From Solanum dulcamara (lineage: Eukaryota > Streptophyta > Magnoliopsida > Solanales > Solanaceae): a DNA stretch of 64,000 nt. The position numbers were made by a program, and so were the translations under genes. Below are positions 10,335 through 22,302 of this stretch, in pieces; positions within the stretch are counted from its first letter, which is position 1; each line of letters begins with the position of its first letter. Location of the stretch: positions 73,764,144 to 73,828,143 of the forward strand of contig NC_077244.1 in the NCBI RefSeq assembly GCF_947179165.1. The letters are read 5' to 3'. The notes beneath the pieces are model-generated. The model was given only the letters and a program-made list of their open reading frames with translations. It did no database searches and was not told where the DNA came from.

Positions 10335-11865
10335 AGGGATCATCTTTAGTGTGGCATGATAACTGAACGGGAATGGGGAATTTGTACATCATTATAGGAG
10401 AAGACAATGAATGTGAAGACAATTACAAATTAAAAGAGTTGATGAATTAGTAAAGAGGGGAAAATGGGACATAGAATTTTTGAATGATATACTGTCAGAG
10501 GAGCTAGTAGAGTACTATATCAGTAATAATATTCAACCTCCTTGACAAATGATTGAGTCAGATAAGCCAGTATGGATGATGAACAATAAAGGAACCTTTT
10601 CTGTGAAATCAGCTTAGCAGTATATAAGGCATAAAGAAGGAGAAAACAAAATTTACAAGTGGATCTCGACAAAAGACATCCCTTTTAAAGTGGAATTTAC
10701 AATATGGAGGTTATGGAAATTCAAACTACTTGTAGATGATAGAGTGAGAAGAAGAGAACTGGAAGGTCCATCTAAGTGCTGGTGTTGTGAAAAACCTACT
10801 CAGGAGACACTTGCTCATGTGTTCCTGAGATCTTTTTTAGCTAACAAGATTTGGTCTTATTTTTGTTCTTTTGCAGGTTTTAACATTGAAGTACTGCACT
10901 TGAGGGAAGTGATAATGCTATGGTGGGAGACAGATGTTAAAAAAGGAATGAGATCATACTATAGAGTTATCCCTAGCTTTATAATACAGGAACTTTGGAG
11001 AAGGAGAAATAGAATGAAGCATGAGGGAAAGAAGACATCAATCAAAAAGTTATTCATAATATTACTAGCAACATCTTCATGATAATACAAATGAGGAAGT
11101 CTAATATGAAATGTCCTAGTCATTGTCCATATATGATTAAAGAATTGGAAGGTTACAGTCCCAACATGAAGGTAACAAGAGTATTAAGGGATTTCCCACC
11201 AGTAAGCTAACTAAAATACAATACAAATGGGCCTTCGAGGGAAAATTCAGGTATAAGCTCCTATGCCTTTTTTTGAGGAATGAAAGAAGGGATTTACTGT
11301 ATGCAGAGGGATCTACTATTGAAAACACCACTAACACTGTAGCAGAGACGAAGGCGATTCTAGAAGCATGTAAACATAGCAGGCAGGAACAACAGAATAA
11401 CATAATCATTTAAATAGACTCTATGCTATTATACAAGATTCTAGAAGGAAAATGGTCATATCCTTAGAGAATCACAGAAATGATGACAAAAATCAAAACA
11501 TCCTTACGGGACAAACAACATACATTCCAGCACATTCTCAGTGAAGAAAATCAACTAGCAGACTACTTGGCAAATACTACAATCGATCAAGGAGGGTGCA
11601 ATTACCAAGATTTCAGCAGTTTGGAGTAGCAGTAAGAAAGATCATTAACAGTGATAAATTAAAATGTCCCTATTTGAGAGTAACTCTAGCAAAGGGATAG
11701 ATGGTACTGGGAGGTTCAAAGTATTATGTGTTTTGTTTTTGATTGTTTGTTTATTTCTTTCCTACTCGACTAGCCATGTAGTGGAATGAGTTTTGCTCGA
11801 GGTGGCGTAAGGTGGTGTTTATACTCATTACTTCATCAATAAAATACCAAAATTTAACCCAAAAA
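10335..11865 (+). mobile_element. LINE (non-LTR retrotransposon) 3' portion
   Basis: A broken frame encodes the end of the RT, including KGTFSVKSA, and then a zinc-binding RT-associated domain (zf-RVT) at 10690-11082 with CWCCEKPTQETLAHVF. A decayed RNase H follows: TNGPSRENSG, TNTVAETKAIL, DSMLLYKIL and EENQLADYLAN, about 11220-11580. In-frame stops are frequent. The tail ends in AATAAAATACC near 11840. The order matches plant L1-type LINE ORF2, cut off at the 5' end as usual for LINEs. It sits directly after the cystatin pseudoexon. Confidence 0.82.
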
Positions 11866-11879
11866 AACTCAAGTGTATA

Positions 11880-12015
11880 ATTTTTTTTTGGTTTTCCATC
11901 CGGTGTTTGGAGCCCGTGGAGCCCCGACTAAATCCGAATCGCGCACTGCAGAGCTCATTCGGAGGTGGCGCTCCCAACAGGATTTTTTTCATACGCGAGG
12001 CTCGAAACCATAACC
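11880..12015. repeat. Dispersed Solanaceae-type repeat fragment
   Basis: The GC-rich patch GTGTTTGGAGCCCGTGG through CTCGAAACC stands out from its AT-rich surroundings and ends in a tRNA-like CTCGAAACC. It looks like a short dispersed repeat. Family not determined. Confidence 0.35.
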
Positions 12016-12059
12016 CATGTTGGTAGTTCTAAGTGTATATCACTACTACTATAAAGTTT

Positions 12060-13260
12060 TTAATTAAGATAAATAAGGGATAGTTACAAAAATATACAAT
12101 TAACCAACTTATATTGTAAAAATTTAGTCCGAAACTTACATTATAAATATTTAGCCAAATTCATAATTCGGTATACAATATTATATATCCGGTATTTAAT
12201 AATATACAATTTTTTCATAGTTTACTTTTTACAAAATATTTTAAAACTTGATATACACTATTAAACACCCAATATATAATATATTATATAAAATTATTAC
12301 ACAAATTTATGCACCACATACAATAATATATAATATTATACATTAGTATATAAAAAACGGTCTTCATCTTCTTCCTTTTATCCAATCATCAAATTCATCC
12401 AAAAACACTTCAAAAACTGCACCAAATCATCCCAGATTTCATATTTAGGCTCCTCGTTATATAATCGATTTTTTGCAACAATACTCACTCAAAACCAAAC
12501 TTATTTACAAAAATTTAATTTTAAAATTTTAAAGCTTCGAACTTCAACAATAGATGCATATGACTTCAACAATATCAATAGTACTTCATTATAACTCCAA
12601 TAACAGGGATAAAATAATGACTTAATATATAAATTTCTCCAAGAATGAAAGAGAAAATTACTTCTAAACATACCTAGAATAAGAAGAAAAGAGAAAACAG
12701 AAGAGGAAGATGAATGAAAAAAGGAATTGAAATAAAAGGTAAAATATTTTTTTTAAAAAAACTAAATGGAGTAATGGGCCACTAGCTGAAAAGTAACATT
12801 TCTTTTCTTTGCTATTGGGCCAAATTGGTAGAAACTTAAAACATGGGCTAAATTTATTAGCATTAGACACAAAATCAAGATACATAAGAGTGTAATTTTC
12901 TCTAAATAAATGGGAAAATTTCATTAAAATACAAACTAAACTTACATTGAATAGCCCAAATTTAACATTATAATTTTTAGCCCAAAACATAATTTGGTAT
13001 ACAATAATATATATTTGATATATATAAAACTTTCATATATTTTTTATAAAATATTTAAGAACTTGATATACAATATTATACTTCTAATATACAATACAAC
13101 AACAACAGCCCAGTGAAATCCCACAACGTAGGGTCTGAGTAGGGTAAAGTGTACACAGACCTTACTCCTACAATATCATACAAAATTACAAGAGATATTT
13201 ATACACCATATACAATAATATATAATTTTATACTCTAATATACAAATCACATTTTGTCAA
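12060..13260. repeat. AT-rich region with two diverged direct copies of a repeat
   Basis: Sequence around 12100-12210 (TTAGCC...CATAATTCGGTATACAATA) recurs in altered form around 12905-13030 (TAGCCC...CATAATTTGGTATACAATA). ATACAATA-type motifs recur many times. It probably belongs to a non-coding transposon. No termini were fixed. Confidence 0.4.
13095..13172 (-). mobile_element. TS-type SINE 3' end
   Basis: Reads CAACAACAACAGCCCAGTG, then AATCCCACAACGTAGGGTCT and ACACAGACCTTACTCCTAC. On the minus strand this is the tobacco TS SINE tail, ending in TTG repeats. The tRNA-like head is missing. Confidence 0.65.
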
Positions 13261-15525
13261 ACTTCATCGACTGATTCTCTCAAACGACAAGATGGTATCT
13301 TTTGAAAATTTGCGGAGAGGTAGATCTAGTGACAACATGTTATTCTGAATAGGTGAGACGTCATGAATCACGACAACATTTGATTGAAAAAAACAATTTC
13401 AAAATTCTTGGGACTTAGCTCTTGAGATTTTGCTACATTAATCGCATCTTTAATTTGTAATTTTTCAAAGTTGTTGATGAAATTTTGAGACGATTCTTAT
13501 TGAGTTGGATTCGTTTCATAAAGATTTAATACTTGAATCTGAATTTGGATTTTTCGAGGTTGAGAGGAGGTTGTAGCCACATAGCAGTTCTCTAGAATTT
13601 GTAAGTTCCTCTTTTGAGTCAATTCAGATAAGTATTGATAACTTAGACTAAATTATGTAAAATAACCTTATGGATTGCATTAAAGTATAATCATCTAGCA
13701 AATAAAATGGTACTTAGTTTACCATGTCCCTGTTTATGTATGTGATATTGAGTTGTATAGAATGTGTCTCTTGACTAGTATAAGTACCCGTACGATGTGC
13801 GGATTGTATACATTTATTTATATTTAATGAGGTGTAAAACTGATTAATATGTTTTTCATCTTTAACGGTTATTGTTATAGTACTTTTAAAATGAAGAAAT
13901 ATTTGAAAAGCAGCAACGCACGGATTGTATATTGTTATTCATATTTCATGGAGCGTATAATTGAATAAGATGCAACTCAACTTTAACTATTATTGTATAT
14001 GTACTTTTAAAAAAAAAAAGAAAATATTTTTAAAGCAATATTGTTAGTTGACTTGATTAGGATGGAAATTTGATAGCAAAAAATATTTAATCATTTAGAC
14101 ACAAAGTTTGAGTATTATAGGATATTATTTGTAACGATATGTAAACGTATAGTACCTTCATCATTAACATCAGAACATCACTTCCTTTTTTTATAAAAAA
14201 TAATTTCATTTTTGGCCTATAATGGAATAGGGATTATTAAAGTTTTATGGACGTTTGACCATAAAAAATTTTAAATCTTTTTTGGGTTGAACTCCAAAAA
14301 ATAGGTTTGGCCATAAAATATCGAAATTCAACTTCAAATTGAATTTCAGAAATTTCATTGATTTGAAAAACAACAAAGATATGTTTTAATTTTTTTATCA
14401 CTCTAAGCTTACTCACAAAAAGTCAAAAATATTTTTAATTTGTTACTCATGGCTAAACACAATTCATTACTCCTTACTCTGATATTATTATCTGTCCATA
14501 TTTAGACACCACATATGTAAAACATATGAACTGTAGCTACCTTCTCAGATAATATATGATAGCTATAGTAATTAATTTAGGTAATAAAAAGCTAGTCAAA
14601 ACTCATCCATAATCAAGAAGAGTTCCACTAAAATTTATCATGCCGCTTCAAATCTTTGAAATGAAATATCAGTTGGAAATATATTTGCTTTTAAACGGCA
14701 TTGGCATGTAATGTGATGATAGGAATGAATTATTTTTAATTTTTTTTTGTTAATGGAGTTGTTAAAATCTTAACCATATGATTTATGAATTTATCTTTAC
14801 CTCTTATTTTTTTCGTAGCTAAAAGCATCAGAAGGCAAGTCTCTAGTTAGCCTACAACTCTTTTTCATTTGTTTCTTGGAAGCACTATTAAGTAGTGTAA
14901 TAGAAAACATAATTAGTTGCATGAAGACAATATCTTTGAAGTAGCTCCAGATATTATGGATGGATATCCATATTTATATCCGTTGGGTAAGCTATTTTTT
15001 ATCCATGTTAAAAATGTATGAGTAAGATATTTATTTTATCTATTTTTATTGAACTCATTTTCGATCGATCCATATCTGACTCGACCCACTTATTTGCACC
15101 TTATAATTGCTTCAAATTACAACAACTTGTCTTTCAATAAATATTTAGCCTCTGTGAGCTTTATTTGAACTTTTTCCTCCCTCGTAGCCTAAGTCATATG
15201 AATAATTTCCTCTCTTTGTCCATTTTTTCCTCAACCGATTGATCTATAATTTATTCGATGATATATGATTGACAAGTTCTTGTTCATCGATTCAAAATTT
15301 TTACGTGTCTTGCGCTTGTTTTCTACCTTGGCCTTCAATATAACGACTTGAGCCGTTTTGAGCTTATAATCCATAAAGGTGAGATCCCAAAAGGATGCTG
15401 CAATTTTGCATAGTAGAAATAAGGATATTGAGTCGCTGAATATGTTTAAGCGTCCATGAGCTTTTCGTGTTGGCTTGAATTTATCCTGATTGCAAAAAGT
15501 AACACAGGACATAATGCACAATGAG
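13175..15525. other. Gene-free region with a diverged tandem repeat
   Basis: No exons seen. A unit of about 130 bp is repeated (13790-13920 and 13915-14035): GCGGATTGTATACATT against ACGGATTGTATATTGTT, each followed by a TTTAAC and GTACTTTT stretch. The motif GTACCCGTACGATGTGCGG resembles ends of a common dispersed element. Confidence 0.4.
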
Positions 15526-15528
15526 AAG

Positions 15529-15665
15529 AAAAAAGGGCAGCCCGGTGCACTAAAGTTCTCGCTATGCGCGGGGTCCGGGGAAGGGCCTGACCACAAGGGT
15601 CTATTGTACGCAGTCTTACCTTGCATTTCTGCCAGAGGCTGTTTCCAAGGCTTGAACCCGTGGAA
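15529..15665 (-). mobile_element. Au-type SINE, 5'-truncated, with a palindromic end
   Basis: Contains GGGCAGCCCGGTGCAC, GACCACAAGGGTCTATTG and CTTGAACCCG, the minus-strand image of an Au SINE with its B box (GGTTCAAGCC on the minus strand). At 15661 the expected sequence is replaced by a reverse complement of 15623-15647. Confidence 0.8.
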
Positions 15666-15685
15666 ACAGCCTCTGACAGAAATGC
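15623..15685. repeat. 25-bp inverted repeat with 13-nt loop
   Basis: Left arm 15623-15647, right arm 15661-15685, one mismatch, loop AGGCTTGAACCCG. The left arm belongs to the SINE and the right arm copies it in reverse. Confidence 0.9.
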
Positions 15686-18295
15686 ACCATGAGAAGACAT
15701 TAAAAGAATTATGACATTCTAGCTACTAAACAAAAAGGTTGGAGAACTGCAACCTCCTACCTTTGGATAACTCTTCTGAATGTGGTGCATTATTTCCACT
15801 TGATCAGGAAAGGATTTAGGTATACCAATTTTACACAAATAATCAATTAGAATAGAAAAAGAATAGAGACAGAGGATGATTGCTAAATTTTTCTCTTATA
15901 GTACAACTTTGATATTGATAAAAATAAGTAGTTAGTAACATATAAATCTTAGCAAATCTCGACACTTGACAAAGATGTCTTCCCTAACGTTCAATGTTCA
16001 AACAAAGAATGATCATTGTTATTGTAGTAGCCAAATTCTTAATTAAGCATTAGAATCAAATAACTTGCAAGTTATACTATGGGATTATCATTAACTTTTA
16101 CAACAGTTGATTCATTCTTCGATATACTTTTCTTGGCAGAATTATTTGTAGGAGATCATGTCCTACAAAAAGAATACCCGACCAAAAAAATTAAAGATAT
16201 GAAAATACATAAAAAGGTTCAAGAATTCTATTTGTTGATACTGATACACCAGGTCACCCAAGAACTTCATCTGTCCTACAAAAAGAATACGTGATCAAAA
16301 AAATTGAAGAAAACAATAGTCATGAAAATCAAATCCACTTACCGAATTAAAGATTCCTCAAGAATTTTTTTGACTCTTTCAAAATTTGTTTTCTTTGCTA
16401 AGGAAAATTAAATAATCCTGATCACCACTCCCTTCTTTCTTGCATGGATAGCATAAAACATCCAAAATAATGTGATAGAAATAATTTCATTTGAGTCGAT
16501 TTGGTGAACTCAATAGATAGTTTCATTATCGGTATTAAATTTTACTTTCTTTACCTTCCTATTTGACACATCAGACTCTATATTATTCATATTATCATCG
16601 AAGATGTGTAAACGTGGTTGCCCTCGAGTTACGGATTTTCATCATTTACCAGGATATAACGATAAATTTAACCAAATCACAAAATTTCTTGAACCCAAAA
16701 ATAAATAAATAAAGAAATAAACATTATCCATTACCCATTACCTTAAGATTACCTGTTACCTGAAATTCCATGTTCCTACTTCCTTGCATAATACTTGTAG
16801 TCTTTTCTTTTCATATTATCAAAATGCATCTCTTCAATTTTTCAGCAATTAATGAAAAAGCAGAAAATTGAAAAAGAATGGAAAATTTGAAGTATAATTA
16901 CTCTGTAGGATATTAGAGGTACAAAATATAAATTGCAGTTAAAAATTCAGAAAGTGACAGTACAATTGGTGGTTTTTGCTTTTATCACACAATTACAACT
17001 ATTGCAGATAAGATAGAAGTTGAAGATACACAAACTCTCTATAGTACAAAATAACAATTATTTATGTCCAACAAAAGATGATGGACAATTTGAGGAATTA
17101 AGATCTCTTGATTGTTTATAAAATTGATAAAAACAAAATATAATAATCAAATCTCTTAGGAAAAGGACAAATTTTTAAAAAATAATAATATAAATGACGT
17201 ATAAATTATGTTTCTTATATAAAGGATAAAAAACAAACATTTCAGTAAATTGAATTAATATGTACTTATTAAAATACCACAAGGACTAAAATCATAATTT
17301 AATAATTGAGAGTCCATTATTATTATTTCTTTAAATTTTGACGATGAGTTTCTGCATTCCTTGAGACAATATTGATTATCGTGGTCCTTTTGATAATTCT
17401 ACATGTATCGCGCAATTTTAGTGAATTTATAATATCTTGCTGATTTTTTTTAGACAACTCGATGAATTTAATTAATTATGTATAGGTAAAAGGTATTTAC
17501 CTATAAGTATAGATGGAACACCCATCTAGATCATTGACAATTATTATTTTTAAAAAACTCACTAATTTCAATATAAGATAATATTTTAACATCAAAAAAC
17601 ATTACTTAAGAAGAAATGTTGATTCTAACTTAAATATAATAGGTATCGTTTTCTTTTTAAAAAAGTTGGTCAAAGAAAACTTAATTATATGGTTAAATGA
17701 AAAGCTAGCCATGTTTTGATTAGGTCAAAGTCAAACATGAACATGACCAATTAGGTGACAAAGATTTTTAACTACAAAAATGATTCTACAAGCCTCTAGA
17801 ACGTGCACACAATTGGGTCTTCACATGAATAAACCAAAAGAAAGAAATTTTGGAATTGTATAGTTAAAGATGTATTAATAATAACAAATTAAATTTGATT
17901 TAATGAATAAATTAAATATTAAAAATAAATAGATATAGAGAGGGTGACGTGATTTTTAATATTTGAATAATTGATTAATTTTAGTGTTTGCTTTTATGTA
18001 ATACATTCTATTAATTCCATTGATTGATTTTTATGTTTTTGGTTTCGCCAAAACCAAATTTATGTCAAGCACATGATGGCTCGCCTTTAATTGTTCTTAA
18101 AGAAATAAAATGTCATAGTCTAATAATCATTTTGAGTTAAATAGTATAATGATTTTAGTAAAAGTGACCAACATAACACTTTTATATCCATTGACTAATA
18201 AAATCATCTAATTAGAATCATGAGGAAAAATAACGTTAATTTTATCTTTTGTAATAACAATTTTGGTACACATAACTCGAACAATCAATTAATGT
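15686..18295. other. Gene-free AT-rich DNA
   Basis: No gene, RNA or clear element termini recognised. A motif TCCTACAAAAAGAATAC occurs at 16161 and 16273 as a short local duplication. Confidence 0.5.
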
Positions 18296-18795
18296 TTTGA
18301 TCTTTTGGAAACCACATACATCAGTCTATGAGTTATTGCTTAGTGATAGTGAAGGGCATTATAGGAGTGTTCAAAATCGAATCATAATCGATAAGTCAAT
18401 AACAAAATTGGATTATTGGCTTATTGTTATTGGATTATTGAATAAACAGTTAGGGAAAAAATTAAAATTTTATAATTAACGGCTTATTGATGTGGAAACG
18501 GATTATTCATTTTTCTTATCGGGTAAACTATTAATTTGTTAAGAATTACCATACTTACACTTTTATTTTAGATATATTAGCCTCATTTAATATTTTACCA
18601 TAATATATAGGAGTAATTGTATATTTTTCCTTTGTTAGTCCTAACCCCGAAAGGCTAATTTCGTAAAATCAGGAAAACTTATTTACTTTTCTATGATTAT
18701 ATATTTTGCCTTTAAGAATAGAGAGCAAGTCAGCAAACTCAAAAAAAAAAATAACTAAAGTTTAAAAGAGGTAAATGCGTAAAGAAGCCCCTGAG

Positions 18796-20471
18796 TAAGT
18801 GTGGCAGCGGAACCGACACTTACCGGTCCGTTTTGGTCCAGGTTCGGTTCCATTCTGGTCCGGGTACGATTCCATTCCGGTCCGATAAGTGTCGGTAGGG
18901 GTTAGGGGTAGGGGCTCCTATAGGGATAAAGAGATGGGTAGGGGTCGGATTACCGATCCGTCTCGGTCCGGTCCGATAATTTTTGCTAGAATTTTTTATT
19001 TTTTTTATAAAATAGACGTTAAACTAGCCGTTGAGTGGGCCCACCCCAACGGCTAGAACAACCCCCAGCCCTCCAAATGACCCCGTACCCCCCCTTTATT
19101 TTTTATACCCTAAAGTTTATAAAAATATCATTTAGGTCTTATTTTTTAACTATAAAAACCTCCACCCCTTCTCAATTTTTACACACTCATTTTGAATTGG
19201 TGGTGGACCCGCGACAAGGCATTTCTAAAGCTTCAACGGGTTATTCGAGATTTATTTGCTATTCAGGCATCTTCAGTAGCTTCGGAGGGAGCTTTTAGTG
19301 CGGCTAAATTTTAAATAGGAGAACATAAGTATTCGTTAGCATCTGACAGCTTAGAGATATCAGTATTATTTAGGGATTGAATTAATGTGGAGCGTAGAAA
19401 TTTTGGGCATCCGCCATTACCTGACCAATTTGAATATGATGTTGACAATATTTTGATAGATTCAAGTGAAGACAAAATTGATGCATCGGAGGAACAAGCT
19501 ATACAACCACTTCTAAAACAAGTAACTAGAGAAATGTTAGAAGAATTAAGACGAGACTATTTTGGAGAGCCCAAATATTAGATAATTCGAGGCCTAATTA
19601 AAACAAAACCATTCCTAGAAGGTGGCAGTGTAGATTAAGTACTCTTCTAATATTTCTAAATTGTAATATAAATTGTACTAATTACTTTTTTATAAATAAA
19701 ATGATAGGCTATTCGCCTTAATTTTTTGTATTATTGACTTCAATTTAATTCAAGTATTTTTCATGTATTTTAATTTTCAAATATTTCAAACTTTAAAACT
19801 TTAAAAATTAAACGTTTAAAAGTTTAAACTTCTATTTTCAAATTTGAAATTTAAACTTTAAAAATTTTAAATTTTCAAAGTTTAAAAGTTGAAATTTTAA
19901 ACATTAAAAGATTAAACTTCGAAATTTAAACTTTGAGAATTTTAAATTTTAAAAAGTTAAAAAAAATTAAAATTTAACTTTGAAAATTTTAAATTTTTAA
20001 AGTTTAAAATTTGAAATTTAAACTTTAAAAATGTATTTTGAAAAAATATTAAATTAATAATGTATTTTAGGTTTTTTTATTTTTTATTTAACTTAATTTA
20101 ACTAATTAAAAAAAAATCGGAATACCGGTCTAGTCCGTCCTGTATGTACCAGATCGGAATAAAGTTACAATAATTACCGGTCCATACCGATATCGGTCAG
20201 GTTCATGTATTTTAAAAGAAATATTAAATAAATAATGTATTTTAGATTTTTTATTCATTATTTAACTTAATTTAACTAATTAAAAAAAATTAATTCCGAA
20301 ATATCGGTCTAGTCCGTCCCGGTATGTACCGGACCGGAACGAAAGTTATGGTAATTACCGGTCCGTATCGGTATCGGTCAGGTTCGGTTTCAGATGGAAC
20401 TACTATTTTCTTGACCGATTCTGGTAGATACCAGTCTGGTTGTCCCGGTTCCGGTACCACTGCCACCCTTA
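18796..20471 (+). mobile_element. hAT DNA transposon, non-autonomous, with a broken transposase tail
   Basis: Termini TAAGTGTGGCAG (18796) and CTGCCACCCTTA (ending 20471) are inverted with one mismatch. They are flanked by 8-bp duplications CCCCTGAG and CTCCTGAG (one mismatch). Both subterminal regions are dense in CCGGTCCG-type motifs. Inside, 19215-19581 encodes a hATC dimerisation remnant: IQASSVASEGAFSAAKF, stop, then SLASDSLEISVLFRDWI and ERRNFGHPPLPDQF. The rest of the transposase is missing and the core has a stop, so mobility would need a helper. The interior near 19780-20040 is a low-complexity AAATTTTAAA region. Confidence 0.85.
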
Positions 20472-20952
20472 CTCCTGAGTCACTGCATTTAAAACAGTGA
20501 AAATAAGTCATCTCTTTTGTAAGGTGCATTCATAAAAAAAAACGTACCATAAAAATTAATTAGAGATTAGCCGATATATCGCTCGATAACCGTTCGATAA
20601 TGGCTAATTCGTTACCGAACCAATGACAATCTTATAAATTGACTAGTGGATTAGAAAATTTAAAAACAGATATCCTATAGGACAAACCGTTAAGTGAAAT
20701 TATCCACCTAATTCGCCCAATAGGCAACCCTACTATATTGTCGACTCACTACAAATACAAATAATTATGGAGCAACCCGCGATTCCACAATTAAAAATCA
20801 TTGGCGCTAATCCTTCAAGTTTCATATTTTGTAATCCGACACTAATTGAAAATGATAGTCAATTTTTAAACCATCCTGACCTAATTAGCTTAATTCATAA
20901 CCCAGTAATAATCGACAATAATACATCTTAGAATCAATACGATCCAACACCC

Positions 20953-21829
20953 AGGGGCGAATTTATGAGCAAATTTTGGGTCATCGAAATTCATGGTCAT
21001 CCAACTAAATTTGATATATTACCTGTATAATTCTTAAAGAATATATTAAATATTAGCAAAAGGAACCTATGTTCAAAGTGATGAGATGTTTCATTGGTTT
21101 AAGTGTTTGTTTTCAGCGTCATGATCTCTAATTCAAACCTAGCCAACATCACAATTCACCATTAATTTTTATCTTTGTAAAAAAGGCCAGTGGGCTCTGA
21201 TTCAAATTTTCATTTATAAAAAATCATGTAGGGGTATATATTATATTTTTTTCACATAAATTATTTTTTGACTTATTTAATTTTCGTTATTTGAGTTTTT
21301 AAATTTTATTTCTTTTATTCTTTATTGTAAAATCAAGAGAAATAAAAAAAAAGTGTGAATCGAAAAAGAGTAAGAAAAAAATAATAATATTTTTTTGCGG
21401 CTATATTATAGTTTTAAATATTTTTTTCTGGCTATATTGTAATTTAATTTTTGTATCTATGAAAAAAAGTTGGGGCAATTATAGTAAATTTTTACAATAA
21501 AATTAGTGAAAAAATAAATTTGACCAAATAATGAATTCAAATTAGCCGTTAAATAAAAAAAATGAAAAAAAATATGTTAAAAAGATCAAATATATCTCTA
21601 CATGGATTATTTTTATTTTTATTTATTTTTACATTTTCGATAGAAGAAAAGAGTATATGTGATCCATATATTTAACAGTAGAAGTATATATAAATCACTT
21701 TTATAATGAGAATTATATCAACTAGATGATAAAGTTAAGAGATATATCATGTCCTTTTCCTATAATTTTACATCTTATTTTTAAAGTAATTGTGCATCCG
21801 TCTTCTTGATATTCTGAATTCGCCTCAGT
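20953..21829. mobile_element. 0.88-kb dispersed element with target-site duplication
   Basis: Begins AGGGGCGAATTTATG and ends GAATTCGCCTCAGT, imperfect inverted termini. It is flanked by the direct repeat CAACACCC (20945-20952 and 21830-21837). Non-coding. A TTCAAACC-type box lies inside near 21133. It resembles the element at 55330-56450 in terminal and internal layout. Confidence 0.65.
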
Positions 21830-22149
21830 CAACACCCTCTTTTTTTTTATACATACTAGAATGCATGAACTATCATATTAAAAATAAGTCAAATAATATT
21901 TTAAATAAAATTGAATAGCTATATCCATGAATGTTCAAATTCAAATAAACAAGAACAATCAATTAATAGTTGAATAAACTCTTATCCAAATGTCATACAT
22001 TTCACATATTTTGATTTTATTTTTAAGGAAATAAACGGCACATATATAATATAATATATAGTATATAGAAATAAAAAGGTACTTATATAAAAAGGAAAAA
22101 AAAAACGAATTGTGAAAATCCATCTGTAGGGAAACCCTAATTTCGTCAT

Positions 22150-22302
22150 TCAGTTTCATTTCAGCCTCGCATTACCTATCTCTCTCTATTTCTCTCTCTA
22201 TATTCAGTCCCCAATCTCACTTTCTCTCTCTAAAATTCGCAGAATTCTTCACAGCGACAACGATTTCTCGATCGATCCGTCCCCTCCTTCTTGCGTTAAC
22301 AG
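22150..22302 (+). promoter_or_regulatory. 5' UTR exon of the UBA-domain gene
   Basis: CT-rich leader (TCTCTCTCTATTTCTCTCTC) typical of plant 5' UTRs, ending GTTAACAG/GTATTCCC, a good donor at 22303. The transcription start was not fixed. The matching acceptor is at 25783/25784, just before the start codon. Confidence 0.6.

Noticed and set aside
20290..20529. 79-codon minus-strand ORF at the right end of the hAT element
   Set aside because: Translation of CCGG-type subterminal repeats, not a gene.
18345..20740. A larger TE split by the hAT element (TAGGAGTG and CAACCCTA ends)
   Set aside because: Flanking bases do not form a target-site duplication, and internal similarity was too weak to claim.
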